From positions 1 through 64,000 of the forward strand of contig NZ_CAJAXH010000021.1 of NCBI RefSeq assembly GCF_903946935.1: DNA of 64,000 nt. Reading direction: 5' to 3'. This DNA comes from an uncultured Thiodictyon sp. (GTDB taxonomy: Bacteria > Pseudomonadota > Gammaproteobacteria > Chromatiales > Chromatiaceae). Below the pieces are notes generated by a model. It saw only the letters and a list, made by a program, of their open reading frames with translations, did not search any database and was not told the DNA's origin. Position 1 is the first letter of the stretch; every line of letters begins with the position of its first letter. Position numbers and translations under genes: made by a program. Positions 45,413-53,904 of this stretch are shown here, in pieces.

Positions 45413-46669
45413 ATGAATCTAACCGAACTAAAAAAGACGCCGGTGCCCGAGCTGGTCGAGCTGGCGCAGTCCATGGAGATCGAAGGTGTCGGCCGCTCGC
45501 GCAAACAGGACCTGATCTTCGCCATCCTCAAGGCCCAGGCCAAGCGCGGTGAGGACATCTACGGCGACGGGGTCTTGGAGATCCTGACCGACGGCTTTGG
45601 TTTCCTGCGCTCTGCCGACGCCTCCTATCTGGCCGGGCCGGACGACATCTATGTCTCCCCCAGCCAGATCCGCCGCTTCTCCCTGCGTACCGGCGACACC
45701 ATCTCCGGCAAGATTCGCCCGCCCAAGGACGGGGAGCGCTATTTTGCGCTGCTCAAGGTCAACGACATCAACTTCGATCGGCCCGAGAACGCCAAGTCGA
45801 AGATCCTGTTCGAGAACTTTACCCCGCTCTTCGCCCAGAAGCGGCTCACGCTGGAGATCGGCAACGGCAGTACCGAGGACCTGACGGCGCGCACCATCGA
45901 TCTGGTGGCACCCATCGGCAAGGGTCAGCGCGGCCTCATCGTGTCCCCGCCAAAGGCCGGTAAGACCATGATGTTGCAAAACATCGCGCAGTCCATCGGG
46001 CACAACCACCCGGACTGCTATCTGATCGTGCTGCTGATCGACGAACGCCCGGAGGAGGTCACTGAAATGTCGCGCTCGGTGCGCGGCGAGGTCATCTCCT
46101 CCACCTTCGACGAGCCCGCCACCCGCCATGTGCAGGTGGCCGAGATGGTGATCGAGAAGGCCAAGCGGCTGGTGGAGCACAAGCGCGACGTGGTGATCCT
46201 GCTCGACTCCATCACGCGGCTGGCGCGCGCCTACAACACCGTGATCCCCTCCTCCGGCAAGGTACTCACCGGCGGTGTGGACGCCAACGCCTTGCAGCGC
46301 CCCAAGCGCTTCTTCGGCGCCGCCCGCAACATCGAGGAGGGCGGCTCGCTTACCATCCTCGCCACCGCCCTGGTCGATACCGGCTCGCGCATGGACGACG
46401 TCATCTACGAGGAGTTCAAGGGTACCGGTAACATGGAAATCCACATGGACCGGCGGATCGCCGAGCGGCGCATCTTCCCCTCCATCAACATCAACCGCTC
46501 CGGCACCCGCCGCGAAGAGTTGCTGATGCCCGCCGCCGAGCTCCAGAAGATGTGGATCCTGCGCAAGATCCTGCATCCCATGGACGAACTGGCCGCCATG
46601 GAGTTCCTGCACGACAAGCTCAAGACCACCAAGACCAACGGTGAGTTCTTCGACTCCATGAAGGGCTGA
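45413..46669 (+). CDS. rho: Transcription termination factor Rho
   Basis: This 418-residue protein (E. coli Rho is 419) starts [18 protein letters not shown]. The N-terminal RNA-binding fold has DGFGFLRS and [13 protein letters not shown]. The ATPase part has Walker [11 protein letters not shown], a DERPEEVT catalytic region and Walker [16 protein letters not shown]. The Q- and R-loops follow in [13 protein letters not shown] leader of 257 nt separates it from trxA, as expected for Rho autoregulation. Confidence 0.97.
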   Translation: MNLTELKKTPVPELVELAQSMEIEGVGRSRKQDLIFAILKAQAKRGEDIYGDGVLEILTDGFGFLRSADASYLAGPDDIYVSPSQIRRFSLRTGDTISGKIRPPKDGERYFALLKVNDINFDRPENAKSKILFENFTPLFAQKRLTLEIGNGSTEDLTARTIDLVAPIGKGQRGLIVSPPKAGKTMMLQNIAQSIGHNHPDCYLIVLLIDERPEEVTEMSRSVRGEVISSTFDEPATRHVQVAEMVIEKAKRLVEHKRDVVILLDSITRLARAYNTVIPSSGKVLTGGVDANALQRPKRFFGAARNIEEGGSLTILATALVDTGSRMDDVIYEEFKGTGNMEIHMDRRIAERRIFPSININRSGTRREELLMPAAELQKMWILRKILHPMDELAAMEFLHDKLKTTKTNGEFFDSMKG

Positions 46670-46799
46670 GGCGCAGGATCCAGCACCCAGGACCAGGGAG
46701 TGTCCGCACATCGACGTCAATGAGTAGACGCCAGGCGGGGGGCGCGAGGCGCGGACCCCGCCAGCCCCGCGACCGGGGCGGTTCAGCCTAAACCCGGGA

Positions 46800-46940
46800 A
46801 TTGCTCACGCCAAGGCGCCGAGCTCGCCAAGCAATACAATCGGGTAGAGCCACTCTCCAGGTCACCCTCCGGGTGACTGCCGCAACGCTGATAACGCACT
46901 GAAAAGCCTTGGCGAGCTTGGCGCCTTGGCGTGACAACCG
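46800..46940. repeat. Repeat family A, copy 5
   Basis: The element starts TTGCTCACGCCAAGGCGCC and ends GGCGCCTTGGCGTGACAA, with an AT-richer core containing the CCGGGTGACTG segment. It lies between rho and modD, which are convergent, and may serve as a terminator for both. Confidence 0.85.
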
Positions 46941-46946
46941 CTCCTT

Positions 46947-47822
46947 CTAGGTGCAGAGGCCCGCGTCTGCCAGGCCCAGACTAAACCGCACCTGTACATC
47001 CCGCGGCGGCGCCTGATGGGGGGCCGAGGTGACCAGTAGTCTGGCGCCGGCCCGGGCATAGTCCTCGGCATTGCGGGCATTGACGCCGCCCGCCGCGGCG
47101 ACGACGCTCGTCGAGCCCCGTGCGGCGAGGGCCGCAACCACCTCCGCCACGGTCTGCGGCGAACACTTTTCCAATTGCAGCACGTCCGCCTCGGCCCAGA
47201 TGAGCGCCTCCTGCACCGTGCCGACCTCCACCACCACCCGCTTCTCCGGGCACTGCCGGCGCAGTCGCGCGATGGTCTGGGCAGGAGATTCCGACCCCAG
47301 AAACTGCCGATGCTCGGCGAAGATCAGCAGGGTCTCCGAGAGCCCGGTGCGATGCATCACCGCACCCCCGGCGAGCAGTGACTTGACCGCCAACCGGCGG
47401 TTGCCCGGGACGTTCTTGCGGGTCCCGGCCACCAGGGCCTGGGGGTCGCCCCGCCGGGCGGCGGCGACGATGGCCGCCGCGCTGGTGGCGATACCGGAAC
47501 ACCATTCGACCAGGGTCTGGGCGGTCTTCCAACCCGCATGCAAGGCGCTGGCGCTGCCGCTGGCCTCCAACAGTAGGGTCTCGGTCGGCGCCTCGGCCCC
47601 CGAGTGGACCAGCAGCCGCCCCTGCGCCCCACATAATTCAAAAAGCCTTAGCGCCTCCTCGACGCCGCAGACCACCATGGGGTCCCGGGCGAAGAAGCGG
47701 ATGGTCCCCGGCTGTCGGGCGATTCCCAGCGACTCGGTGGTGAGGTCGCCAAACGGGACATCCTCGCCGAGCAGTTGCTGGAGTGCGTGGTCAGCGAGGA
47801 CGCTGGGGGTGGCTGAGATCAT
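46947..47822 (-). CDS. modD: ModD protein (molybdenum transport-associated, NadC-like)
   Basis: The 291-residue protein belongs to the quinolinate phosphoribosyltransferase fold: DVPFGDLTTESLG, the TRKNVPGNRRLAVKSLLAGG motif with its Lys and Arg, VEVGTVQEAL, and AAAGGVNARNAEDYA. The TRK motif and the HRTGLSETLLIF stretch separate ModD from NadC. ModD is found in mod operons, but its role there is not settled. It is encoded divergently from the ABC/TonB uptake genes and is the main pointer to molybdate or tungstate. Confidence 0.85.
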   Translation of the reverse strand: MISATPSVLADHALQQLLGEDVPFGDLTTESLGIARQPGTIRFFARDPMVVCGVEEALRLFELCGAQGRLLVHSGAEAPTETLLLEASGSASALHAGWKTAQTLVEWCSGIATSAAAIVAAARRGDPQALVAGTRKNVPGNRRLAVKSLLAGGAVMHRTGLSETLLIFAEHRQFLGSESPAQTIARLRRQCPEKRVVVEVGTVQEALIWAEADVLQLEKCSPQTVAEVVAALAARGSTSVVAAAGGVNARNAEDYARAGARLLVTSAPHQAPPRDVQVRFSLGLADAGLCT

Positions 47823-48085
47823 CGAGGGGGTCTCCGATTGGAATGCGCAAGCGCGGACCCGCTTGAGAGCCCGACCAAATGGGTCAGTCTAGGCTACAGC
47901 GGAGGCAACCTCAACCATCGCGGCGGGCGGCCCCGCCTCGCGCGGCTTCATCTGGCCGCTTTGTTGCTTATCAAATAGCGAGATGGGTGATTCCTGACAA
48001 ACGGAACATTGATTTATCGCAATATACTGTTTGTAAAGGTCTCGCGTCGAGTTCCAGTGTGGAGCTGGTTTCTTCACATTTAGTT

Positions 48086-48112
48086 TACGCTATATCCAGA
48101 TCGATATAGGCT
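48086..48112. promoter_or_regulatory. Operator-like inverted repeat near modD
   Basis: TACGCTATATC-CAGAT-CGATATAGG contains CTATATC and GATATAG as exact inverted arms six bases apart. The 10-mer TACGCTATAT recurs at 48544. This resembles the TATAT-type half sites bound by ModE. It sits about 265 nt before the modD start. Confidence 0.4.
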
Positions 48113-48264
48113 CCGCGACGCCCGTCGCGTCGGGCCGCCCCGCCCGATCGGTATCCTCTCGGTCGGCAACGATGGCAAGACGGCCGATGGCTCGGTCTGA
48201 GGCGTGTCCGTCAAGCCATCGACAGCCCGATCCTCCGCCGCGCCTGCCAGCCTAAATCCGGAAG

Positions 48265-48407
48265 TTGCCGCTCACGCCATGGCGCCAAGGCGCCAAGAAC
48301 GATCAAGGGCCTGTGGGCAGCATCGGAATCGCCGGACGGGTGAGTCGCCAAGCGGCGATAACGCATTGAAAAAACTTAGCGAGCTTGGCGCCTTGGCGTG
48401 AGCGCTG
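48265..48407. repeat. Repeat family A, copy 6
   Basis: It begins TTGCCGCTCACGCCATGGCG and ends GGCGCCTTGGCGTGAGC, with the CCGGACGGGTGAGTC core. It sits between the two operator-like sites. Confidence 0.85.
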
Positions 48408-48543
48408 TTCTTTCTAGGGTCAACGCCAAGGCTCGGTCCGCCCTCGCCCTCGCTGCGCCGGGGTCGCCCTGTCTTGCCCTCACGCGCCAAGTCTTGTCGC
48501 TAAGTCGACGAATCCACCTGAATGTCTTGTCTGTTCTTAAGTG

Positions 48544-48571
48544 TACGCTATATATAATTATAATGACGATA
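48544..48571. promoter_or_regulatory. Operator-like site upstream of the ABC/TonB operon (ModE or Fur)
   Basis: The stretch begins TACGCTATAT, the same 10-mer as the site near modD. It can be read as a ModE-type site (CGCTATATA, then a partner ending ACGAT) or as a Fur-type site (TATAAT-TATAAT-GACGAT, 13 of 19 to the Fur consensus by my count). It lies about 100 nt before the binding-protein start, so it may decide the regulator. Confidence 0.4.
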
Positions 48572-48668
48572 GCTTTATGTATGTTCGATAAGGTATTTTT
48601 TTGCAAATATAGTTATGGTACGATTTATGCTTAAGAAATAGCGATACCTAACCTACGAGCAGTTCACG

Positions 48669-49781
48669 ATGCATCTTGTCTTACATCAAGCCCTTGGCGG
48701 CCTCCGGTCTCACCCTGCGGTTCGCCGCCTGGGCGTGGCTGGCCTCCTGTGTCTACTGCCGCTCTGGGGGCTTGGCCCGGGGACAAGCCAGGCCCGCGAG
48801 GTGCAGGACATGGCCGGTCGCACGGTGGCCGTCCCCGATCCGGTCGCCCGCCCCTTCGGCGCCGCCCCCCCCTTGACCGCCTTGTTGCTGGCCCTGGCCC
48901 CAGACCTGGTCCATGCACTCAATATGCCCTTAGCGCCGGGCGCACTGGACTATCTGCCGCCCCCCGCGGCGCCCTTGCCGGTGTTGGGCAGCGCCATGGG
49001 CCATGGGCGCCAGATCAATCCGGAGGCCCTGCTGGCGGTGCGGCCGGACCTGGCGCTGGCCTGGCTGAACGCCGCCTCCGACCTGGACCAGGCGGGGATC
49101 GAGGCGCCCTTCCGGAAGATCGGCGTACCTGTGTTCTTTCTGAAACTGGACACCCTGGAGGATTGGCCGGCGGCCTTCGAGACGGCGGGTCGGCTGTTGG
49201 GCCGGGAGGCGCGCGCCCAAGCGCTGGCCGACTACATCCGCGCGGCCCAGGCGCGGGTCACGGCGGCGGTGTCAGGGATCGCGTCGGCCCAGCAGGTGCG
49301 GGTCTACTACGCCGAGGGCCCGGACGGTCTGGCGACTGACTGCAACACCTCCTTTCATACAGAGGCGATCGCCCTGGCCGGGGCCTACAACGTCTACCGC
49401 TGCACCGCCAAGACCATGGTCGGGCAGGAGCGGGTGAGTCTGGAGCAGGTGCTGCTGTGGCAGCCCCAGGTCCTGCTGGTGCAGGACCCGGTCTTTGCCC
49501 GCACGGTTCGGCACGACCCCCGCTGGGCCCAGGTGCCGGCCGTGGCGGCTGGGCGGGTGATCGCGATCCCCCGGCTGCCGCTGAACTGGATTGATCGGCC
49601 GCCGTCCTTCATGCGGGCACTGGGCATCCAGTGGCTCGCCAACGCACTCTATCCGGAGCGTTTGCCCCTGGACCTGGAGGCCGAGACCCGGCGCTTCTAT
49701 ACGCTCTTCTTTGGGGTCGAACCCACCCAGGCGCAGGTCGCGGCCCTGCTCCACGTCGATTCCGCGGGTACGGCCCCTTGA
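48669..49781 (+). CDS. Periplasmic substrate-binding protein of a FecB/BtuF-type metal ABC transporter
   Basis: This 370-residue protein has an N-terminal export signal (LGVAGLLCLLPLWGL), then a PF01497-type two-lobe fold: DMAGRTVAVPDP, an INPEALLAVRPDLALAW segment, YYAEGPDGLATD and VQDPVFARTV. Its VIAIPRLPLNWIDRPPSFMRA motif occurs in FecB-like metal or metal-chelate receptors. It is the first gene of a six-gene operon. The substrate may be molybdate or tungstate (modD context) or an iron chelate; cobalamin is less likely, since no riboswitch was found. Confidence 0.78.
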   Translation: MHLVLHQALGGLRSHPAVRRLGVAGLLCLLPLWGLGPGTSQAREVQDMAGRTVAVPDPVARPFGAAPPLTALLLALAPDLVHALNMPLAPGALDYLPPPAAPLPVLGSAMGHGRQINPEALLAVRPDLALAWLNAASDLDQAGIEAPFRKIGVPVFFLKLDTLEDWPAAFETAGRLLGREARAQALADYIRAAQARVTAAVSGIASAQQVRVYYAEGPDGLATDCNTSFHTEAIALAGAYNVYRCTAKTMVGQERVSLEQVLLWQPQVLLVQDPVFARTVRHDPRWAQVPAVAAGRVIAIPRLPLNWIDRPPSFMRALGIQWLANALYPERLPLDLEAETRRFYTLFFGVEPTQAQVAALLHVDSAGTAP

Positions 49782-50917
49782 GTCGGCCGATCCCACTGCG
49801 GGCCAGCGCCTTAAGCCCGGGCTTGGCCGCAGCCGCGGGCCGGCCAGCCCGCACCGCGCCGACGGCAACGCGCCCCCCGGTCGCGGATCGGGGGCGGGTG
49901 GCCGAATCCCACCCGTTCGGTTGGTTGCTGGCGCTCGCACTCCTGTTGCCGGTGGCCATGCTGTTGTCACTGTCCTACGGGCGTTTTCCGCTGACCCCAG
50001 GCGAGGTGGCGGCCACCCTGATGGGCCTCGCCGACCCGGACGCGGGGCCGGCGCGCGCTGGCCTCTTGCAGAGTCTAGTCTATGAGATCCGGTTGCCGCG
50101 GGTGTTGGCGGCGGCGTTGATCGGCGCGGCCCTGGCCGCCTCCGGGACGGCCTATCAGGCGGTCTTCGTCAACCCGCTGGTCTCGCCGGGGATCCTGGGG
50201 GTGCTGGCCGGGGCCAGTTGTGGGGCGGCCCTGGGGTTGCTGGCGGGGCAGGGCTGGTGGCTGGTGCAACTCCTGAGCATCGGCGGCGGGCTGGCGGCCA
50301 TGCTGGTGGGCATTGGGATCGGCCGACTGTTCGGGGTCCAGTCCCTGGTCATGCTGGTGTTGGGCGGCATCTTCTCCGGCGCACTGTTCTCGGCCCTGCT
50401 GTCACTGGTCAAGTACCTGGCCGACCCCTACGAGCAGTTGCCGGCCATCGTCTACTGGCTGATGGGTAGCCTGGGGCAGGTCGATGGGGCGACCCTGTGG
50501 CGGCTCGCCCCGCCGATGCTGGCCGGCATCCTGGGTCTGGCGGTGCTGGGGCGTGCCTTGGATGCACTCGCCATGGGGGACGACGCGGCGCGCTCGCTCG
50601 GGGTGCCGGTGCGGGCGGTGCGTGGCATGGTCATCGGCTGCGCGACCGTCGCCTCGGCCCTGACGGTCGCCATCGCCGGGACGATCGGCTGGGTGGGGCT
50701 CCTGGTGCCGCACATGGCGCGCCTCCTGGTCGGGCCGCTCAACCGCTATTTGGTGCCGGCCAGCGCCCTGCTGGGGGCGGTCTTTCTCTTGGCCGCCGAC
50801 GCCCTGGCGCGCGGTCTGGGGGATACCGAACTGCCCATCGGCATCGTCACCGAGTTGGTTGGCCTGCCCATCTTCCTCCTGGTGTTGCGCAACGTGCGCC
50901 GGGGCTGGGGGTCATGA
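49778..50917 (+). CDS. FecCD-type metal ABC transporter permease
   Basis: The protein has 379 residues from the TTG at 49778, which overlaps the previous stop as TTGA; the ATG-started track ORF is longer and reads through the previous gene. A basic, Pro/Ala-rich start of about 50 residues precedes about nine TM helices. FecCD markers are LRLPRVLAAALIGAALAASGTAYQAVFVNPLVSPGILGV and the late VGLLVPHMARLL. It would form the membrane channel with the next gene's ATPase. Confidence 0.85.
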   Translation: MSRPIPLRASALSPGLAAAAGRPARTAPTATRPPVADRGRVAESHPFGWLLALALLLPVAMLLSLSYGRFPLTPGEVAATLMGLADPDAGPARAGLLQSLVYEIRLPRVLAAALIGAALAASGTAYQAVFVNPLVSPGILGVLAGASCGAALGLLAGQGWWLVQLLSIGGGLAAMLVGIGIGRLFGVQSLVMLVLGGIFSGALFSALLSLVKYLADPYEQLPAIVYWLMGSLGQVDGATLWRLAPPMLAGILGLAVLGRALDALAMGDDAARSLGVPVRAVRGMVIGCATVASALTVAIAGTIGWVGLLVPHMARLLVGPLNRYLVPASALLGAVFLLAADALARGLGDTELPIGIVTELVGLPIFLLVLRNVRRGWGS

Positions 50918-51750
50918 GCGGGGCACCGTTACTGGAGGCGCGGGGCCTGCGTTACGCCTACCCCGGCGCCGGCACCGAGGTCCTGAGCGGGATCAGTCTG
51001 GGCGTCCGCGCGGGGCAGGTCGTCGCCCTGCTCGGGGCCAACGGCAGTGGCAAGAGCACCCTGCTGCGGCTCCTGCTGGGGTTGCTGGCGCCGGGGGCGG
51101 GCAGCGTTTGGCTGGACGGTCGAGCGCTGACGGCCGTTAGCCGCCGGGCGGCGGCACGGCGCCTCGCCTATGTCCCGCAACTGCACAGCGTCCCCTTTCC
51201 GTATCTGGTGCGCGATCTGGTGGCCCTGGGGTGTATCCCACGCCGCGGACTCTTCCGGACCTTGGGGCCGACGGATCATGCGGCGGTGGGGGCCGCGCTG
51301 GAGCGACTCGGGATCGGCCACCTGGCGCAGCGGCCCTACACGGGGCTGTCGGGGGGTGAGCGCCAACTCTGTCTGATCGCCCGCGCACTGGTGCAGGAGG
51401 CCGCGGTCATCCTGATGGACGAGCCGGTGACCGGACTCGACTACGGCAACCAATGGCGTCTGCTGGCCCTGTTGCGGGAGCTGGCGGCCGAGGGGCGGGC
51501 GGTGGTGGCGACCACCCACTATCCGGACCATGCACTCAGTACCGCGGATCGGGTGGTGCTGCTCCATGAGGGCCGGTTACTGGCGGACGGCACGCCGGAG
51601 ACCGTGGTGACCCCGGCCAATCTGCATACCCTCTACCGGATCAAGGTGAGTACCCACCGGGTCCCCGGCGGCCCCCTGGCCCTGGTGCCGACCCTGCTCG
51701 GGCGCCCGGCGTTGGGGCCGACCCGGACCCAGGGGGTGTGCCATGGCTGA
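50914..51750 (+). CDS. FecE/BtuD-type ABC transporter ATP-binding protein
   Basis: The protein has 278 residues from the ATG at 50914; the track ORF at 50497 is an extension. Motifs: Walker A GANGSGKST, Q-loop YVPQLHSV, signature LSGGERQL, Walker B VILMDEPVTGLD and a switch His in TTHYPDH. The ATG overlaps the permease stop (ATGA), and the end overlaps the tonB start by 8 nt. It powers import by the preceding permease. Confidence 0.9.
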   Translation: MSGAPLLEARGLRYAYPGAGTEVLSGISLGVRAGQVVALLGANGSGKSTLLRLLLGLLAPGAGSVWLDGRALTAVSRRAAARRLAYVPQLHSVPFPYLVRDLVALGCIPRRGLFRTLGPTDHAAVGAALERLGIGHLAQRPYTGLSGGERQLCLIARALVQEAAVILMDEPVTGLDYGNQWRLLALLRELAAEGRAVVATTHYPDHALSTADRVVLLHEGRLLADGTPETVVTPANLHTLYRIKVSTHRVPGGPLALVPTLLGRPALGPTRTQGVCHG

Positions 51751-52702
51751 TACCGCCTTAACCGCGGCGGGTCGGTCCTGGTTGCCGCAGCGGCCAGCTG
51801 ACCGTGAAAGTCGCGCCGGGAGCGCGCTCAAATTATCCCTCCCCTATTGGGGAATGGCGGGGTGGGGGAACGGCCAAGGCGCCCGCCACTTTCATTTTTC
51901 GGGGTGGTGCGGGCGCCATGGCCGTTACGGCACCAGTACGCTGTGGCTCGCCGCCGTTGCGCTCGCCCATGGCGCGGTCGGTCTGGCGCTGGTGCAGCGC
52001 CTGGGGACCCCGCCCGAACCGCTGCCGGTGACGGTGTTTGCGGTCGCCTGGCTGGCGCCCACGCCCGCCGCCGGGTTGGCCGAACCCGCGCCCGCGGCGC
52101 CGCCCGCGCCCCTGGCGGTTCAGGCGCCGGCCAGCGAGCCGCCGCCAGCCGCCGTGCCCGTGCCGCTCATCTCCAGTCCGGCGCCGGTCGCAGCGGCTCG
52201 ACCAGCGCCGGTGCGTCAGGTCAAGGCGCGCGTCCCGGCCAAGCGCAAGGTCGCCGAGCCCAAGTCTCGCCCACGTCAGTCCAAGGTGCTGCGCCAGGCC
52301 AGACCCGTTGAGTCGAAGCCCCGGCCGGCCGGCCCGGCAGTCCCCGCCGCCGCGCGCGCCGAACCTGCGACCGGCGCCGCCCGCGCTCAGGCACCGGCCG
52401 CCCGCTCGGCTGGCCCGGCGACCCAGCCCAGTTTCCACGCCGGTTACCTGCGCAACCCAGCCCCCGCTTACCCGGAGGCGGCCCGCCGCCGCGGCGAACA
52501 GGGGCGCGTGCTCCTGCGGGTGCAGGTGAGCCCCGCCGGTCTGCCCCAGTCGATCGGAATCCAGTCGGCGAGCGGCTCGTCGGCGCTCGATCGGGCCGCC
52601 CTGGCGGCGGTCCAGCGCTGGCGCTTCGTCCCGGCCCGTCAGGGCGGGCGGGCGGTGACCGGTACGGTCCTGGTGCCCCTGTCTTTTTCGCTGCGGAGAT
52701 AA
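51743..52702 (+). CDS. TonB-like energy transducer
   Basis: The 319-residue ORF overlaps the ATPase stop by 8 nt. A TM helix (about 71-92, LAAVALAHGAVGLALVQRL) is followed by a Pro/Ala/Lys-rich stretch spanning the periplasm and the TonB C-terminal domain (NPAPAYPEAARRRGEQG, VLLRVQVSPAGLPQS, WRFVPARQGG). Residues about 21-62 are encoded by an inverted repeat family B copy, so the real start may be downstream. It would pass proton-motive force to the outer-membrane receptor encoded after exbD. Confidence 0.85.
   Translation: MADTALTAAGRSWLPQRPADRESRAGSALKLSLPYWGMAGWGNGQGARHFHFSGWCGRHGRYGTSTLWLAAVALAHGAVGLALVQRLGTPPEPLPVTVFAVAWLAPTPAAGLAEPAPAAPPAPLAVQAPASEPPPAAVPVPLISSPAPVAAARPAPVRQVKARVPAKRKVAEPKSRPRQSKVLRQARPVESKPRPAGPAVPAAARAEPATGAARAQAPAARSAGPATQPSFHAGYLRNPAPAYPEAARRRGEQGRVLLRVQVSPAGLPQSIGIQSASGSSALDRAALAAVQRWRFVPARQGGRAVTGTVLVPLSFSLRR
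51803..51929. repeat. Repeat family B, copy 2 (inverted), within the tonB frame
   Basis: The reverse complement closely matches 17080-17203, with shared blocks CTTGGCCGTTCCCCCACCCC, CCAATAGGGGAGGG and GCGCGACTTTCACG. It lies in the 5' part of the tonB ORF and supplies about 42 codons. Confidence 0.75.
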
Positions 52703-52705
52703 TCC

Positions 52706-53434
52706 TTGAACGACCTCATCCCAAACGGCCCCGAGCTCCCCTTGGGTCTCACCCACTTCATCACCCAGGCCGACGCCCTGGCCCTCGGGGTGCTGGGCCT
52801 GCTGCTGGTCATGTCGGTGGCCTCCTGGACCCAGATCCTGGCCAAGTCCTGGGCCGCTTGGCGCCGCCGCCGGCGCTCCCGCGCCTTCCTGATCGGCTTC
52901 CGGGAACGCGCGAGCGTTACCGCGGCGGACCTTGCCCCCTTGGCCCAGCGCCCGAGCGAGCCCTTTGCCCGCCTCGCTCTGGCCGGGTTGAGCGCCCAGG
53001 CCGGGTTGCACCCGCTGTCCGACCCGGCCGCCCCGGGGCGCGACACGCCCATCGTCCGCGCCCTGGTCCAGACCATCGCCCACGAGACCATCCGCCTGGA
53101 GTCCGGGCTGACACTCCTGGCCTCGATCGCCTCGACCGCCCCCTTCGTGGGTCTGTTCGGCACCGTCTGGGGGATCTATCACGCCCTGCTCGGGATCGGG
53201 CGCGCGGGTCAGGGGAGCCTGGATCAGGTGGCTGGGCCGGTTGGTGAGGCACTGATCATGACCGGGCTGGGGCTCGCGGTCGCCATCCCCGCGGTGCTTG
53301 CCTATAACGCCTTCAACCGCGGCAATCGGGTGCTGATCGACCGGCTGGAGGGCTTTGCCCATGACCTGTTGAGTTTCCTCGCCGGCCATGTCCGCGACGC
53401 GGGTGCCGGCGTGGCCGTCGCGGAGGCCGGCTGA
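52706..53434 (+). CDS. exbB: ExbB-like energy transducing protein
   Basis: This 242-residue protein starts at TTG 52706, 3 nt after the tonB stop. Three TM helices are seen: LALGVLGLLLVMSVASW, then LTLLASIASTAPFVGLFGTVWGIY and ALIMTGLGLAVAIPAVLAYNAF. The last two are the conserved ExbB/TolQ/MotA core. It forms the proton channel with ExbD that energises TonB. It has the TFGVxGTV-like TAPFVGLFGTV motif. Confidence 0.9.
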   Translation: MNDLIPNGPELPLGLTHFITQADALALGVLGLLLVMSVASWTQILAKSWAAWRRRRRSRAFLIGFRERASVTAADLAPLAQRPSEPFARLALAGLSAQAGLHPLSDPAAPGRDTPIVRALVQTIAHETIRLESGLTLLASIASTAPFVGLFGTVWGIYHALLGIGRAGQGSLDQVAGPVGEALIMTGLGLAVAIPAVLAYNAFNRGNRVLIDRLEGFAHDLLSFLAGHVRDAGAGVAVAEAG

Positions 53435-53856
53435 TGGCCTTCGGTGACCTTGGACACGGCTCGCAGACCCGTCCGCTGGCCCAGATCAACATGATCCCGC
53501 TGATCGACGTGATGTTGGTGCTCCTGATCGTCTTCATGATCACGGCGCCGCTGCTGACGCATCGTCTGGGTCTGGAACTGCCCCAGGCGAGCAGCCTGCC
53601 GCAGCCGGCGAACCCGGACGCCATCCGCCTGGAGATCCAGGCCGACGGCACCCTGACCTGGAACGCTGAACCGCTGACCGACGAGGCGCTGGCGCAACGC
53701 ATGGCCGCGGCCGCCGCCGGGCCGACGATCCCTGAACTGCATGTCCTCGCCGACCGTCGCGTGCCCTACGGGCGCGTCGCCCAGGTGCTGGCGGGGGCTG
53801 GGCGTGCTGGATTGAACCGCATCGGGTTCGTCTCCGAGCCCGCACCGCAACCCTAA
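53434..53856 (+). CDS. exbD: ExbD-like energy transducing protein
   Basis: This 140-residue protein has a single TM helix (MIPLIDVMLVLLIVFMITAP) with the essential Asp in PLIDVMLVLLI, followed by a periplasmic domain. Its ATG overlaps the exbB stop (TGATG). The stop codon lies in the first CCCTAA unit of a hexamer array. Confidence 0.92.
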   Translation: MAFGDLGHGSQTRPLAQINMIPLIDVMLVLLIVFMITAPLLTHRLGLELPQASSLPQPANPDAIRLEIQADGTLTWNAEPLTDEALAQRMAAAAAGPTIPELHVLADRRVPYGRVAQVLAGAGRAGLNRIGFVSEPAPQP

Positions 53857-53880
53857 CCCTAACCCTAACCCTAACCCTTA
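53851..53880. repeat. Telomere-like CCCTAA tandem array
   Basis: Four perfect CCCTAA units and a fifth, CCCTTA, lie in a row. The first contributes the exbD stop. The complementary strand has five GGG runs spaced by TTA, a G-quadruplex-competent pattern. It lies 25 nt before the receptor gene. Confidence 0.9.
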
Positions 53881-53904
53881 AACCAACGAAGAACTCCGCG
53901 CAGC

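Larger units (their letters stand above)
47823..48668. promoter_or_regulatory. Long regulatory gap between modD and the ABC/TonB operon
   Basis: 846 bases without a gene. It holds an AT-rich segment (about 47990-48110), family A copy 6 (48265-48407), a second AT-rich island (48530-48660) and operator-like sites described separately. The ORFs listed here are shadows. Another palindrome-like stretch around CTTAAG (about 48618-48647) lies close to the start of the binding-protein gene. Confidence 0.6.

Noticed and set aside
45428-46720. 430-residue minus-strand ORF opposite rho
   Set aside because: Shadow of rho; no recognisable domain, and the plus frame is a full Rho protein.
48530-48660. Cobalamin riboswitch before the binding-protein gene
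   Set aside because: The stretch is AT-rich and lacks the conserved B12-box-type sequence; no riboswitch fold was seen.
51833-53389. 518-residue minus-strand ORF
   Set aside because: Gly/Gln/Arg-rich shadow of tonB and exbB.
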